From NCBI RefSeq assembly GCF_900104445.1, contig NZ_FNJI01000024.1, positions 21,524 to 85,523 of the forward strand: a stretch of DNA of 64,000 nt. The letters run 5' to 3'. The DNA is from Desulforhopalus singaporensis (lineage in GTDB: Bacteria > Desulfobacterota > Desulfobulbia > Desulfobulbales > Desulfocapsaceae). Under the pieces are notes generated by a model, which saw only the letters and a program-made list of their open reading frames with translations, ran no database searches and was not told where the DNA came from. Shown piece after piece: positions 23,951 through 33,044 of the stretch. Position 1 is the first letter of the stretch, and each line of letters begins with the position of its first letter. The position numbers and the translations under genes were made by a program.

Positions 23951-26338
23951 TTAAACGATAAATGGCTTGAGCGGGGTCGGACCGGAGACCCGCTTTACCT
24001 GAACCGCACAAATCTTGAACTCCGGCTCTTTTGATCCCGGATCTATTGCGTCCTTGGTTACCTTGTTAATCATACGATCTTTGTGCTGGTCGTGCCAATA
24101 GACAAAGACCATCCCTTCGACAGGGCCCTGATACACCTTGGCCGGCAATATATTCACCCCCCGTCGGGACTTGATTTCGACCATATCTCCAGGCCCTATC
24201 CCGAGTTTTTTCGCGTCATCTGGGTTTATCTCCACATATGCGTAAGGGTTGGCCCGGAGAAGTTCCGGTATGCGTCCGGTCATCGACATGGTGTGCCAAT
24301 GATCAATGATCCTTCCGGTCGAGAGATAGAAGGGATATTCGGCGTCTGGAACTTCTTCCGGATCCGCCTGGTCGCGCAGCCAGATCCACAGTGTCCGGTC
24401 CGGGTGGGCGGGCCCGTAAAACTGATAGGGTAAATCGTCTTTCGACTCGCTGTCGGCCATCGGGTCGATTCCCTTGACGAACTTCTTCACCGTCCCGCCT
24501 GTAAGAGCATGTTCCCTGGTGGGGGCCGGCCACTGCACCCCGTCGGCCATCTGGCCAAGAACCTCGTAGGTCGCTCCCCGGAGATCATTATCCCGATGGG
24601 CGGTCAGTTTCTGTGTATACTCATCCCAGATTGCCTTGGGCAATTCATACCCTTCCTCAAGACCTTCAAACGGTTTAACGCACTGGGCGATGACCGGATC
24701 GCCCAGTTTGGCTGCAAGTTTACTGGCCCATTCCCGTACAATCCAGACCTCGGGTTTGGCCTCTCCGGGCGGATCAATCGCTTTCCTGGTAAGCTGCGAG
24801 CGGCGCTCGGTACAACCATAGACGCCGGTCTTCTCAAAATGAAAGGCGGTGGGCAGGACCAGGTTGGCCTTTTGGGTCGTCAGGGTATGGAAAATGTCGG
24901 TACAGACGATAAACACGTCGTCCCTTTCCATGCCTTTGTTGTACAGATTACAATTCGGCAGGCTCTGGACGGGACTGGTGCAGTTGATCCAGATCGCCTT
25001 GATTTTGCCTTCATTGACCGCAGAAAACATCGCCATTGTATGCAGACCCGGCTTTGCCGGAATCCGGCCCTCAGGAACGCCCCAGCTGTTTTCCACCTGC
25101 CGCCGCAGTTTCTCTTTTACCACCAGCCGGTGTCCGGGGAGGATATGACACAACCCGCCGCCCTCCCTGACCCCGCCGCAGGCATTGGGTTGCCCGGTGA
25201 GCGAGAGACTGTCGGCACCATCTTTCAGCAGCTGTCCTGTCAGAATATGCAGGTTGTGCATCAAGTTGTTGGCCCATACCCCGCGCTTGCGCTGGTTCAA
25301 CCCCATCGTCCAGAGGCTGACGGTCCCCTTCGAGCCGGCAAACCACCTGGCAGCGGTACGAATTTGATCGGGGCTGAAAGTATCGCCGCACATTTTCGCC
25401 GCTTTTTCAGGCGTATAATCGGCCAATTTCGCCTTGAAATCGTCAAAGGTGGTCTTTTCGTTTTTCCCTTTCCTGAAGGTCGCATAGGTCTTGACAAACT
25501 CTTCGTCATAGAGTTTTTCCTCAACAATGACATGTGCCATGGCGTTGAGCAGGGCCAGGTCGGTACCGGGCTTGAACTGCAGATGCATATCGGCGATCCT
25601 GGAGGTCTGCGACACTCTCGGATCCACATTGATAACCTTGACCGTTTCCCTATTGTCGAGCTTTCTTCGCATGATCCTGCGGAACAGTACCGGGTGCGCC
25701 TCCGCCGTATTGGAGCCGACGATGAAAAAACAGTGCGCTTTTTCCAGATCTGAATATCCGCCGATGGGTTCGTCGGCGCCAAAAGAGCTCAAATATCCGC
25801 CGACCGCGCTGGCCATACAGAGGCGGGGGTTGCCCTCGACATTATTTGACTGCAGCCCTCCCCGCATTATTTTCTGAAACAGGTAGGTCTCCTCGGTCAG
25901 CGCCTGGCCGGAGCCGTAGTAGGCCACGGCCTCTCCCCCGCCCTGCCGAAAAGCTGTACCAAACCTGTTCGCTGCAATGTCAAGCGCCTGTTCCCAGGAT
26001 ATTTCCTTAAAAGCATCACTCTTTTTTTCCCGGTACAGAGGCATTGTCAACCGGTCGGGATGGCGCATGCATTTCCAGAAATGCATGCCTTTCATACAGA
26101 CAAAACCGAAATTGGTCCGAGAATCGCTTATCCCCCGCAGCCCCATGGGAACGCCGTCCTTGACTCCCAGCTCGACACGGCACCCGACCCCGCAGAGCCG
26201 GCAGCTGCCCCGATGCCAGCTCACCCCCTGTTCAGCCTTGGCAATGTTATGGTCGTTGATCGGCAGGCTTATGCCAACATAGGATGCGGCGGACAGCGCC
26301 GCAGCTCGTTTAATAAAGTCACGTCTTGATTGCGCCAT
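23951..26338 (-). CDS. napA: NapA: periplasmic nitrate reductase catalytic subunit
   Basis: The preprotein is 795 aa. Its N-terminus MAQSRRDFIKRAAALSA is a Tat signal. The [4Fe-4S] motif is C46-x2-C49-x3-C53-x27-C81, and C174 in RLCMASAVGG is the expected molybdenum ligand, in the NapA-type context. It is a bis-MGD enzyme reducing nitrate to nitrite. The frame is open further upstream, but ATG at 26338 follows AGGAAGAGG and gives the proper Tat start. MobA and MoaE for its cofactor are also encoded in this window. Confidence 0.96.
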   Translation of the reverse strand: MAQSRRDFIKRAAALSAASYVGISLPINDHNIAKAEQGVSWHRGSCRLCGVGCRVELGVKDGVPMGLRGISDSRTNFGFVCMKGMHFWKCMRHPDRLTMPLYREKKSDAFKEISWEQALDIAANRFGTAFRQGGGEAVAYYGSGQALTEETYLFQKIMRGGLQSNNVEGNPRLCMASAVGGYLSSFGADEPIGGYSDLEKAHCFFIVGSNTAEAHPVLFRRIMRRKLDNRETVKVINVDPRVSQTSRIADMHLQFKPGTDLALLNAMAHVIVEEKLYDEEFVKTYATFRKGKNEKTTFDDFKAKLADYTPEKAAKMCGDTFSPDQIRTAARWFAGSKGTVSLWTMGLNQRKRGVWANNLMHNLHILTGQLLKDGADSLSLTGQPNACGGVREGGGLCHILPGHRLVVKEKLRRQVENSWGVPEGRIPAKPGLHTMAMFSAVNEGKIKAIWINCTSPVQSLPNCNLYNKGMERDDVFIVCTDIFHTLTTQKANLVLPTAFHFEKTGVYGCTERRSQLTRKAIDPPGEAKPEVWIVREWASKLAAKLGDPVIAQCVKPFEGLEEGYELPKAIWDEYTQKLTAHRDNDLRGATYEVLGQMADGVQWPAPTREHALTGGTVKKFVKGIDPMADSESKDDLPYQFYGPAHPDRTLWIWLRDQADPEEVPDAEYPFYLSTGRIIDHWHTMSMTGRIPELLRANPYAYVEINPDDAKKLGIGPGDMVEIKSRRGVNILPAKVYQGPVEGMVFVYWHDQHKDRMINKVTKDAIDPGSKEPEFKICAVQVKRVSGPTPLKPFIV

Positions 26339-26411
26339 TGTAATCCTCTTCCTTTGATTCGCTGACTCGGATAAAGAGTCCGGATTATACGGAACCCTTG
26401 TTTCGTTCATT

Positions 26412-26795
26412 CTATTTTCTTTCCTTGAACATATGGGGGACATGACACTCCCAGCAAGACTTGTCGGTCGGGCATTTGTCGAGCATGTCCGCATGACAGG
26501 TTGCACAATCCTCTCGGGACGGGGTCACTTTAAACGTCTCAAAAGTTCCGTGGCACTGGTAGCATTTCACCATGGCGATACCGTGAACAGAAGCATACCA
26601 CTGCTTTTCAATCTCCGGCGTAGCTTCGCGATGGCAGTCGGCACAGGGTGTCAGCATCTCCTGTTGAGACAATTCCGGATGATTCGACAGGGAACCATCG
26701 GCTGCACCCAAGGCTGCGCCAGCGGTGATAATCAACACCGAGCCGGCAACAACCGCAAATACTGTTTTTACACTTCTTTTCAATATGTTCCTCAC
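26412..26795 (-). CDS. napM: NapM-like tetraheme c-type cytochrome
   Basis: The roughly 127-aa product has a signal or anchor segment (FAVVAGSVLIITAGAALGAA) and four heme motifs CADCH, CYQCH, CATCH and CWECH. Tetraheme NapM replaces NapB/NapC as the electron donor to NapA in Desulfovibrio-type nap operons. Two GTG codons lie in tandem (26798, 26795); AGGAGG sits six bases before the second, which is preferred. It is the first gene of the nap unit, 73 bases before napA. Confidence 0.88.
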   Translation of the reverse strand: MRNILKRSVKTVFAVVAGSVLIITAGAALGAADGSLSNHPELSQQEMLTPCADCHREATPEIEKQWYASVHGIAMVKCYQCHGTFETFKVTPSREDCATCHADMLDKCPTDKSCWECHVPHMFKERK

Positions 26796-26946
26796 CACTC
26801 CCCTCCTTTTATTTTGAGGTTACTCGTCGATCCTGTTGATAAAGCAGACGCTGCTGTCTTCGTTTGCCGGATCCATGGCCGAATGACCCGACCAGGGACT
26901 GTGAAAATTTCAAATTCGTATGATGTAATGAAACTCAATTTTCCCT

Positions 26947-26962
26947 TGCAATCCCTGTTCCG
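26947..26962 (-). promoter_or_regulatory. Predicted sigma-54 promoter of the nap operon
   Basis: On the minus strand CGGAACAGGGATTGCA fits the -24/-12 pattern with GG and GC ten bases apart and the TTGCA block intact. Transcription would start near 26936, giving a leader of about 140 bases before napM. The palindromes at 27025-27073 lie 96-129 bases upstream of the predicted start. Confidence 0.7.
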
Positions 26963-27024
26963 GTTAGGAGCAGGAATGAAGATGCTGATATTCGCAGATT
27001 TTGTGGCAAGAGCGGGACAAACAC

Positions 27025-27073
27025 GTTACCGTATGGTAACGTTATCGGTATGCGACCGCTACCAGCCGGTAAC
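27025..27073. promoter_or_regulatory. Tandem activator-binding palindromes upstream of nap
   Basis: Perfect site GTTACCGTATGGTAAC at 27025-27040 and a second, GCTACCAGCCGGTAAC, at 27058-27073; centres 33 bases apart. The first is identical, read on the other strand, to the perfect site before the octaheme operon. They lie between nap and the divergent kinase gene, so they could also influence the kinase/regulator transcript. Confidence 0.7.
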
Positions 27074-27315
27074 AGATGCCCAGGGACCTGTTATCTTTTC
27101 CGGCTGGTCGAAGCCGGGACATATCTCGGCAAGATCGCTGCAACAGACTGATCCTTCGCTGTTTTTCCAATCGAAAAAACAGCAGTCAGAGAATCGGAAA
27201 AACATGGCTCACGTGGAGCAGATATTGCGATAAGATGAGAATCTTAGCCTTGAACACAGCCCCCTTGACCGAAACACTTTCGACACTTTTACTGTTATTC
27301 CCGAAGAAGAGAACA

Positions 27316-28908
27316 ATGGTTACGACACCTCCGCTGACACTCTCTTTACGCACGAAGTTTATCATCTTCATCTGCGCGATAATTTCCGCATTTTACCTTT
27401 TTATGCTCTATCGCACTTCCGTCTTTGACGAAGCGATGATACTCAAGCAGGCTGAGCAGCAGGCGCGAATGCTTTACAAGCAAATTCTTTTAACCCGCCA
27501 GTGGGCTTCCGACCATAACGGGTTGTTTATCCTGGAAAGACAAGGCCAGGGGCCTAATCCGTACCTAGACCAACCGACTGTGAAGGACTCTTTGGGCAAC
27601 AGCTATTATCTCAGAAATCCGGCAATGATCACCCGGGAGCTTTCGACCTATGCCAAACGTGACGGCCTCGGCCACTTCAAGGTCACCAGCCTTGATCCGG
27701 TGAATCCGCAAAACAGCCCTGATGAATTTGAAAAAAGATCCCTGAACAAATTTATAGGGGGGACAAAAGAGAACATTGAGGTGCTCAAGTCAGATATGGG
27801 CCGTGTATTACGATTTATGGCCCCTCTCCATGTCAGCAACTCCTGCCTCGGCTGCCACGCACGGCATGGCTACGGTGAAGGCGATATCCGGGGAGGGCTC
27901 TCCATTACCATCCCGATCACCTGGGCCGACGATCTCATTCTGCGCAACATCCACTCCCTCGTTTTCCTGGGAGTCCTGAGTATCGTCTTTGTGACCATTG
28001 CACTCTTTTTGATGTTCGAGTCACTCATCGTCCACAGAATCAGGAACCTGAACACAGCCATGGACCATTTTCCACAGGCCGCGCCGGAACAGTATCTGCT
28101 GCCTTCCGTTTTCAAGGACGAGATTGACAGCGTAAGCGACAACTTCGTCACCTTCTGCGACCGGCTGAACAAATCACAGGATGAGCTGTTGAAAACCAAG
28201 AGTCAGGCCCACCTGAATGAGAAAATGGCCTCTCTAGGCATACTTTCAGCGGGTATAGCCCACGAAGTGAACAATCCCCTTGGCGGAATGCTCAACTGCG
28301 TTAAATCGATCCGGGAAAACCCCGACGACACCAAACAGCTGGAACGTTACCTTCCTCTACTGGAAAAAGGACTTCGGCAGATCGAGACCACCATGCGCCA
28401 GCTGCTCAACTTCGGCAGAACCGAGCCACTCAAGGTGAGAAAAGTTGATATCAACACTCTGCTTGAGGAATGTACCCAGCTGCTCTCTTTCAAATCCAAA
28501 AACATACAGCTGACCACCACCGTCTCCATCTCGGGGGAGCACCTGCTCGATGCCGAAGCGCTCAAGCAGATTATTATCAACATCGGCCTTAACGCAATCC
28601 AGGCCATGCGCCACGGCGGTACCCTTACAATCGGCTGTCGGGAGCTCAATAACCAGCTGGAGCTAACCTTCCAGGATACCGGAACCGGAATTGCTGAAGA
28701 AAACCTGACCCACATTTTCGATCCGTTCTTCACCACCAAGGAGGTGGGTGAGGGCACGGGACTCGGATTGTCCGTCTCCTATTCCCTGGTAAAAAGAATG
28801 GGCGGCGACATCATGGTTCACAGCATGCCCGGACAGGGAACCCTGTTCACCATCATGCTGCCGACCACAAAACAAGCGGTTACCGATTTCGTTGCCAAAG
28901 ACGACTAG
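27316..28908 (+). CDS. Sensor histidine kinase with a periplasmic heme-c motif
   Basis: The preferred ATG at 27316 gives 530 aa. A membrane segment (about 14-32) is followed by a periplasmic domain (33-210) of the Tll0287-like/DUF3365 type carrying one heme-c motif, C177-L-G-C180-H181, in the context VSNSCLGCHARHG. A second membrane segment (about 211-235), a HAMP-like linker, the phosphoacceptor helix (SAGIAHEVNN, H316) and an ATPase domain (DTGTGI, GEGTGLGLS) complete it. It probably senses redox state, nitric oxide or nitrogen oxides through a covalent heme. The regulator gene follows after 15 bases. Open frame extends upstream to 27076 but without a good start. Confidence 0.85.
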   Translation: MVTTPPLTLSLRTKFIIFICAIISAFYLFMLYRTSVFDEAMILKQAEQQARMLYKQILLTRQWASDHNGLFILERQGQGPNPYLDQPTVKDSLGNSYYLRNPAMITRELSTYAKRDGLGHFKVTSLDPVNPQNSPDEFEKRSLNKFIGGTKENIEVLKSDMGRVLRFMAPLHVSNSCLGCHARHGYGEGDIRGGLSITIPITWADDLILRNIHSLVFLGVLSIVFVTIALFLMFESLIVHRIRNLNTAMDHFPQAAPEQYLLPSVFKDEIDSVSDNFVTFCDRLNKSQDELLKTKSQAHLNEKMASLGILSAGIAHEVNNPLGGMLNCVKSIRENPDDTKQLERYLPLLEKGLRQIETTMRQLLNFGRTEPLKVRKVDINTLLEECTQLLSFKSKNIQLTTTVSISGEHLLDAEALKQIIINIGLNAIQAMRHGGTLTIGCRELNNQLELTFQDTGTGIAEENLTHIFDPFFTTKEVGEGTGLGLSVSYSLVKRMGGDIMVHSMPGQGTLFTIMLPTTKQAVTDFVAKDD

Positions 28909-28923
28909 TCCAAAGGAGTTGTT

Positions 28924-30258
28924 ATGAAAATTCTTCTTGCCGAAGATGATGAAATAATGAGAATATCCATTTATGACCGGCTGGGAAAACAGGGCTGGCG
29001 TGTCGATGAAGCGGAAAACGGTCTGGCAGCACTCGAGCTGTACCAGAAAAATCATTATCACCTGATCGTCTCGGACATCCGCATGCCCGGACTCGACGGT
29101 CTGAGTCTATTGAGGAATGTGCAAAAGAACAGCCCCGAGACCGACGTGATCATAATGACAGCTTACGGCAGTGTCGATGACGCCATTGAATGTTTGCGAA
29201 TCGGTGCGGCCGACTACATTCTCAAACCGTTTGATATGGATGACCTTATAATCCGTATATCGAGACTTCTGGAAGCGCAGCAGGTAAAGAACAGGTGCGA
29301 GGCGCTTGAAGCCAACTGCCTTGCTTCCCATGACCGTAAACTGATCGGCAGTTCCAAGGCGATGCAGAAAGTTCATAGTCTTATCAGCCAGGCCGCGCCC
29401 ACCAGCGCCACCATCCTCATCACCGGAGAATCGGGAACCGGTAAAGAACTTGCCGCAAGGGCAATCCACAACGCCAGCAACCGCAGTGACAAACCGTTTG
29501 TGTCAATAAACTGCGCTGCTATCCCCGAGGGATTGATGGAATCGGAACTGTTTGGCCATGAACGTGGGGCCTTTACCGGCGCCGAACATCGGCGCAAGGG
29601 TAAGTTTGAACTGGCGGATACCGGCACCCTGCTGCTCGACGAGCTCGGGGATCTGCCGGCACCGCTGCAGGCCAAACTGCTCAGAGTCCTTCAGGAAAAC
29701 GAGTTTGAACGGGTAGGAGGAAGCAAGACCGTAAATGTTGATGTACGTATCATCGCCTGCACTTCAAAAGATTTACAACAAGAGGTGCAAAAAGGTAACT
29801 TCCGGCAGGACCTGCTCTACAGACTCCAGGTAATCCCCCTGGAAATGCCACCCCTGCGGACCCACAAGGAGGACATCGGCGAGCTGTGCGCATTCTTTCT
29901 TCATGAATTCAACGTACTGCACGGCAGATCGGCAACCCTTTCAGAAGAGGCGTTGACCCGGCTCAAGCAGTATGATTTTCCAGGCAATGCCCGTGAGCTT
30001 CGCAACATTATGGAAAGAGCTTCAGTGCTTACCCGGGGATCAACCATAGAAGATAACGACCTACCCCTGTCAACCATTGATGAAGCCCCTGACTCAAACG
30101 AGGATTACAACCTCGGCTCGCACGTAGCAAAAACGGAAGAAAGATGTATCAAAAAGGCCCTGCAGAAAAGCGGCGGAAACAGAACCGCCGCTGCAGCGCT
30201 TTTGGGCATCAGCCGAAAAAACCTCTGGGAAAAAATAAAAATCTATAATTTGAGCTGA
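28924..30258 (+). CDS. NtrC-class sigma-54-dependent response regulator
   Basis: The 444-aa protein has a receiver domain with phosphoacceptor D51 (IVSDIRMPG), an AAA+ activator domain with Walker A G168-E-S-G-T-G-K174 and the sigma-54-contact GAFTGA (215-220), and a C-terminal Fis-type helix-turn-helix (NRTAAAALLGISRKNLWEK). It is paired with the heme-c kinase just upstream. ATG at 28924 follows AAAGGAG. It is the likely binder of the GTTACC-N4-GGTAAC sites before nap and the octaheme operon. Its last 16 bases overlap the convergent rlmB gene. Confidence 0.92.
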   Translation: MKILLAEDDEIMRISIYDRLGKQGWRVDEAENGLAALELYQKNHYHLIVSDIRMPGLDGLSLLRNVQKNSPETDVIIMTAYGSVDDAIECLRIGAADYILKPFDMDDLIIRISRLLEAQQVKNRCEALEANCLASHDRKLIGSSKAMQKVHSLISQAAPTSATILITGESGTGKELAARAIHNASNRSDKPFVSINCAAIPEGLMESELFGHERGAFTGAEHRRKGKFELADTGTLLLDELGDLPAPLQAKLLRVLQENEFERVGGSKTVNVDVRIIACTSKDLQQEVQKGNFRQDLLYRLQVIPLEMPPLRTHKEDIGELCAFFLHEFNVLHGRSATLSEEALTRLKQYDFPGNARELRNIMERASVLTRGSTIEDNDLPLSTIDEAPDSNEDYNLGSHVAKTEERCIKKALQKSGGNRTAAAALLGISRKNLWEKIKIYNLS

Positions 30259-31058
30259 ACGTTTTGGCGCAGCATCTCAAAGAGAATGACTCCGGCAGCC
30301 ACCGAACTGTTCAGGGAATCGAGAGATCCTTCCATCGGAATCGACAAGAGGACATCGCACTCCTTTTTGACAAGCGGCCTGATGCCTTTTCCTTCGCTAC
30401 CGATAACTACGCAGCCAGGAACGGTAAGGTCGGTCTCAAAAAGCGAAACCGCGCTGTCGTCTTTGACCGCACCGAACACCCAGAGCCCTGCTTTCTTGAT
30501 TTTTTTTAACGCTTCCGACAGGTTGGTGACCTGGCAGATATCGATATGGGACATTGAGCCGGCCGAAGATTTAGCCGCCGTTCCCCCCAGAGGAGCACTA
30601 CGCTCCCTGGTCACCACCACCGCCACGGCACCAGACGCATATGCCGAGCGGATAATCGCTCCGACATTATGCGGATCCTGCAGTGAGTCCAGCGCAACAA
30701 TACGGCACCTTTTTCCGTCGGCAACATATTGTGCAAGTTTGTCAAGCAGGGTCTCAAGTGAGATAAGCGAGGTCTGACTCAATCTCGCCACCACCCCCTG
30801 GTGGCGAGCCTGGGAACTCCCTTCCCCGGTCAACCGGACGGAATCAGTGAACGATATTTTCACCCCAGCATCACGTGCCCGCTCGATGATCTTCTCAATC
30901 TTTTCTCCGTGCCTGTCTTTTTGCAGGATAAGTTCGGAGAACCGTTCAGGCTCTTTTTCCAGACCCTCATATATGGGATGAATGCCCCACAGCAAGTCTT
31001 CACTGAGGCGGATTCTTTTTTCTCCGGCTTGCCCGGTGGTGCGTTTTTTCTTGCTCAT
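30243..31058 (-). CDS. rlmB: 23S rRNA (guanosine-2'-O)-methyltransferase, SpoU family
   Basis: The 271-aa protein has a basic N-terminal tail and the SPOUT knot: ALDSLQDPHNVGAIIRSA, VVIGSEGKGI and the C-terminal SIPMEGSLDSLNSSVAAGV. RlmB methylates guanosine 2251 of 23S rRNA. Its first codon overlaps the gmk stop by four bases (operon with gmk), and its end overlaps the regulator gene on the other strand by 16 bases. Assignment to RlmB rather than another SpoU member is by similarity of motifs. Confidence 0.87.
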   Translation of the reverse strand: MSKKKRTTGQAGEKRIRLSEDLLWGIHPIYEGLEKEPERFSELILQKDRHGEKIEKIIERARDAGVKISFTDSVRLTGEGSSQARHQGVVARLSQTSLISLETLLDKLAQYVADGKRCRIVALDSLQDPHNVGAIIRSAYASGAVAVVVTRERSAPLGGTAAKSSAGSMSHIDICQVTNLSEALKKIKKAGLWVFGAVKDDSAVSLFETDLTVPGCVVIGSEGKGIRPLVKKECDVLLSIPMEGSLDSLNSSVAAGVILFEMLRQNVQLKL

Positions 31059-31672
31059 TTGCAGTAGTTCGACGTAATCGGCTCTCCGGAAGCAGACCGG
31101 TGCCCGCGAGCCCGTTCGGCGGTAACGATCGAGGAAAGCACCCTTGCGGCCTGTTCCAGATCATCGTTGATCAACAGATACTCATACTCTTTTGCGGCCT
31201 GCAGCTCTTGCTTCGCATTCGCCATCCGGGTCTTAACCGCCTCCTCGCTTTCGGTACCGCGGCCCCGCAACCTCTTTTCCAGTTCACCAAGCCCCGGCGG
31301 GGCAATGAACACGAACGCCCCGTCGATCTGTCCACTTTTTCTTATGATCTGAGCCCCCTGCACATCAATATCGAGGATCACGTCAATCCCACGGCTCAGC
31401 TGCTGCTCAACGGCATCGCTGCTGGTGCCGTACAGGTTGTCATGTACCCTGGCGTACTCCAGAAATGCGCCCTGTCCGATCATCTTTTCAAACCGGCTCT
31501 TGGTGACAAAATGGTAATCGACCCCGTCGACTTCACCCGGACGCGGAGAACGGGTGGTATGGGAAATGGAGAATGACAGTTTCGGAACATCACGCATAAC
31601 CAGTTTGAGCAGCGTGGTCTTGCCCGCACCAGATGGCGCCGACACAACAAACAAACGGCCCTTCATATTCAC
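31055..31672 (-). CDS. gmk: Guanylate kinase
   Basis: The 205-aa enzyme phosphorylates GMP to GDP. The P-loop [11 protein letters not shown] is at the start, then [22 protein letters not shown], the classic GMP-binding stretch, and [10 protein letters not shown]. It overlaps both neighbours by four bases (ATGA type), part of the yicC-remA-gmk-rlmB group, a common arrangement with gmk after a RemA/DUF370 or rpoZ gene. Confidence 0.95.
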   Translation of the reverse strand: MNMKGRLFVVSAPSGAGKTTLLKLVMRDVPKLSFSISHTTRSPRPGEVDGVDYHFVTKSRFEKMIGQGAFLEYARVHDNLYGTSSDAVEQQLSRGIDVILDIDVQGAQIIRKSGQIDGAFVFIAPPGLGELEKRLRGRGTESEEAVKTRMANAKQELQAAKEYEYLLINDDLEQAARVLSSIVTAERARGHRSASGEPITSNYCK

Positions 31673-31965
31673 GACTCCTTACCTTTTTGCGCCATTTCGG
31701 CATAGTATTCCGCCAGCTGTGTACCGGGATGCAGCGCCATCATTCGCTGGCTTATGGTATCTGGCTGTACCGATGACAAGATGACGTGGTTGGAGTCCAT
31801 CACCAGAATCGACCTGGTGCGCCTTCCCTCGGTAACGTCTACCAGCCGTCCTTCCTTTTTGGCAAGTTCCCTGAGCTTTCGCGCAGGTGAAGAACCGGTA
31901 TTTATGACAGCGATAATTCTCTCCACCATCACGGTATTGCCAAACCCAATATTCAACAGTTGCAT
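31669..31965 (-). CDS. RemA-like (DUF370) regulatory protein
   Basis: The 98-aa protein begins [20 protein letters not shown] and continues [33 protein letters not shown], matching DUF370/RemA, a small DNA-binding family best known for controlling biofilm matrix genes in Bacillus. In many bacteria it lies between yicC and gmk, as here. It overlaps gmk by four bases. Its target in this organism is unknown. Confidence 0.88.
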   Translation of the reverse strand: MQLLNIGFGNTVMVERIIAVINTGSSPARKLRELAKKEGRLVDVTEGRRTRSILVMDSNHVILSSVQPDTISQRMMALHPGTQLAEYYAEMAQKGKES

Positions 31966-32020
31966 ACAACTCTACTCCTGGATTTTGCCAGGTATATATC
32001 TTAAACCGGTGGCAGGATTT

Positions 32021-32902
32021 CTATTCTATATTTTGCACCTGTTCACGCATTTTTTCCAGTTCACTTTTCAGGTCAACCGCAAGATGAGCAATGGCGGCAT
32101 CGCTGATTTTCGACGCAAGGGTGTTTACCTCGCGAAGAAACTCCTGGATAAGAAAATCGAGCTTGCGCCCCACCCCCCCGCTTTCTCCAAGAAACTGGGT
32201 AAACTGTTCGATATGGCATCTGAGACGGACAATTTCCTCGGTGACATCTGACTTGTCCGCCATCACCGCAACTTCCTGGGCCAGTCGCGCGGGATCGAGC
32301 TGGACACCACCCAGCAGCTTCTGCAGCCGCTCTTCAAGCACCGTCTTTCGTTGTTGCACTATCTCGGGAATCCGCCCCTCGATTACCGTCACCACCTCAC
32401 TAAATCTTCGCAGCCGCTGCAGCAGATCGTCTCCAAGGGCGGCTCCTTCCTGCTGCCTCATCAGATCACACTTGCCAAGGGCTTCGTCAACCACATTCTC
32501 AACCAGGGGCCAGATCTCCTCGAGGTCTTCCTGCTGCTGGTCCCTCACTATCACCTCAGGCAGTGAAGCAAGGTCGCGCACGGTAAGGTCACCTGGCAGC
32601 TGAAACTCTTTTGCCAGTTCGGAAAGGGCGTTCTCGTATCCCCTGGCAAGCGTCATGTTTATTTTGACTTGCTGCAGTTCTGAAAAATCGCCGGCAACCG
32701 ACAGATAAAGATCAACCCTGCCGCGAAGGTACCTGACCGCCACCTTCTTGCGGATTCGATCTTCCAGGGGACCATAACTTTTGGGAAGCTTCATCTTCAA
32801 ATCGAGATAGCGGTTATTGACCGAACGGACTTCAGCGCTCCATACACGTCCCTGACTCTCCAATTCCCCGCGGCCGAAGCCGGTCATGCTTGTTAATGCC
32901 AT
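32021..32902 (-). CDS. yicC: YicC-family endoribonuclease
   Basis: The 293-aa protein has the family start LTSMTGFGRGE, the SVNNRYLDLKMKLP stretch and the C-terminal conserved FLIQEFLREVNTLASK segment of DUF1732. YicC-type proteins are endoribonucleases linked to stationary-phase RNA turnover. It is the first gene of the yicC-remA-gmk-rlmB group; 55 bases separate it from the RemA-like gene. Confidence 0.9.
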   Translation of the reverse strand: MALTSMTGFGRGELESQGRVWSAEVRSVNNRYLDLKMKLPKSYGPLEDRIRKKVAVRYLRGRVDLYLSVAGDFSELQQVKINMTLARGYENALSELAKEFQLPGDLTVRDLASLPEVIVRDQQQEDLEEIWPLVENVVDEALGKCDLMRQQEGAALGDDLLQRLRRFSEVVTVIEGRIPEIVQQRKTVLEERLQKLLGGVQLDPARLAQEVAVMADKSDVTEEIVRLRCHIEQFTQFLGESGGVGRKLDFLIQEFLREVNTLASKISDAAIAHLAVDLKSELEKMREQVQNIE

Positions 32903-32968
32903 TGTACAATCTTCTCTTGTTTTCCTGGTGGTTATCTCGGTCCGTCCTGTTTCCAGTTAAATAGGCGG

Positions 32969-33005
32969 AAAAAAAGAAAACGACGCAGGGGCAGCCCTGC
33001 ATCGT
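32969..33005 (-). terminator. Rho-independent terminator of ompH
   Basis: An 11-base stem with a four-base loop (32980-32990 with 32995-33005; one G-U pair on the transcript) is followed on the minus strand by TTTTCTTTTTTT. It ends the pal-ompH transcripts 40 bases after the ompH stop and insulates yicC. Confidence 0.85.
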
Positions 33006-33044
33006 TCTCCATCATAATACCGATTGGCTGGAAACAGCCAGTAT

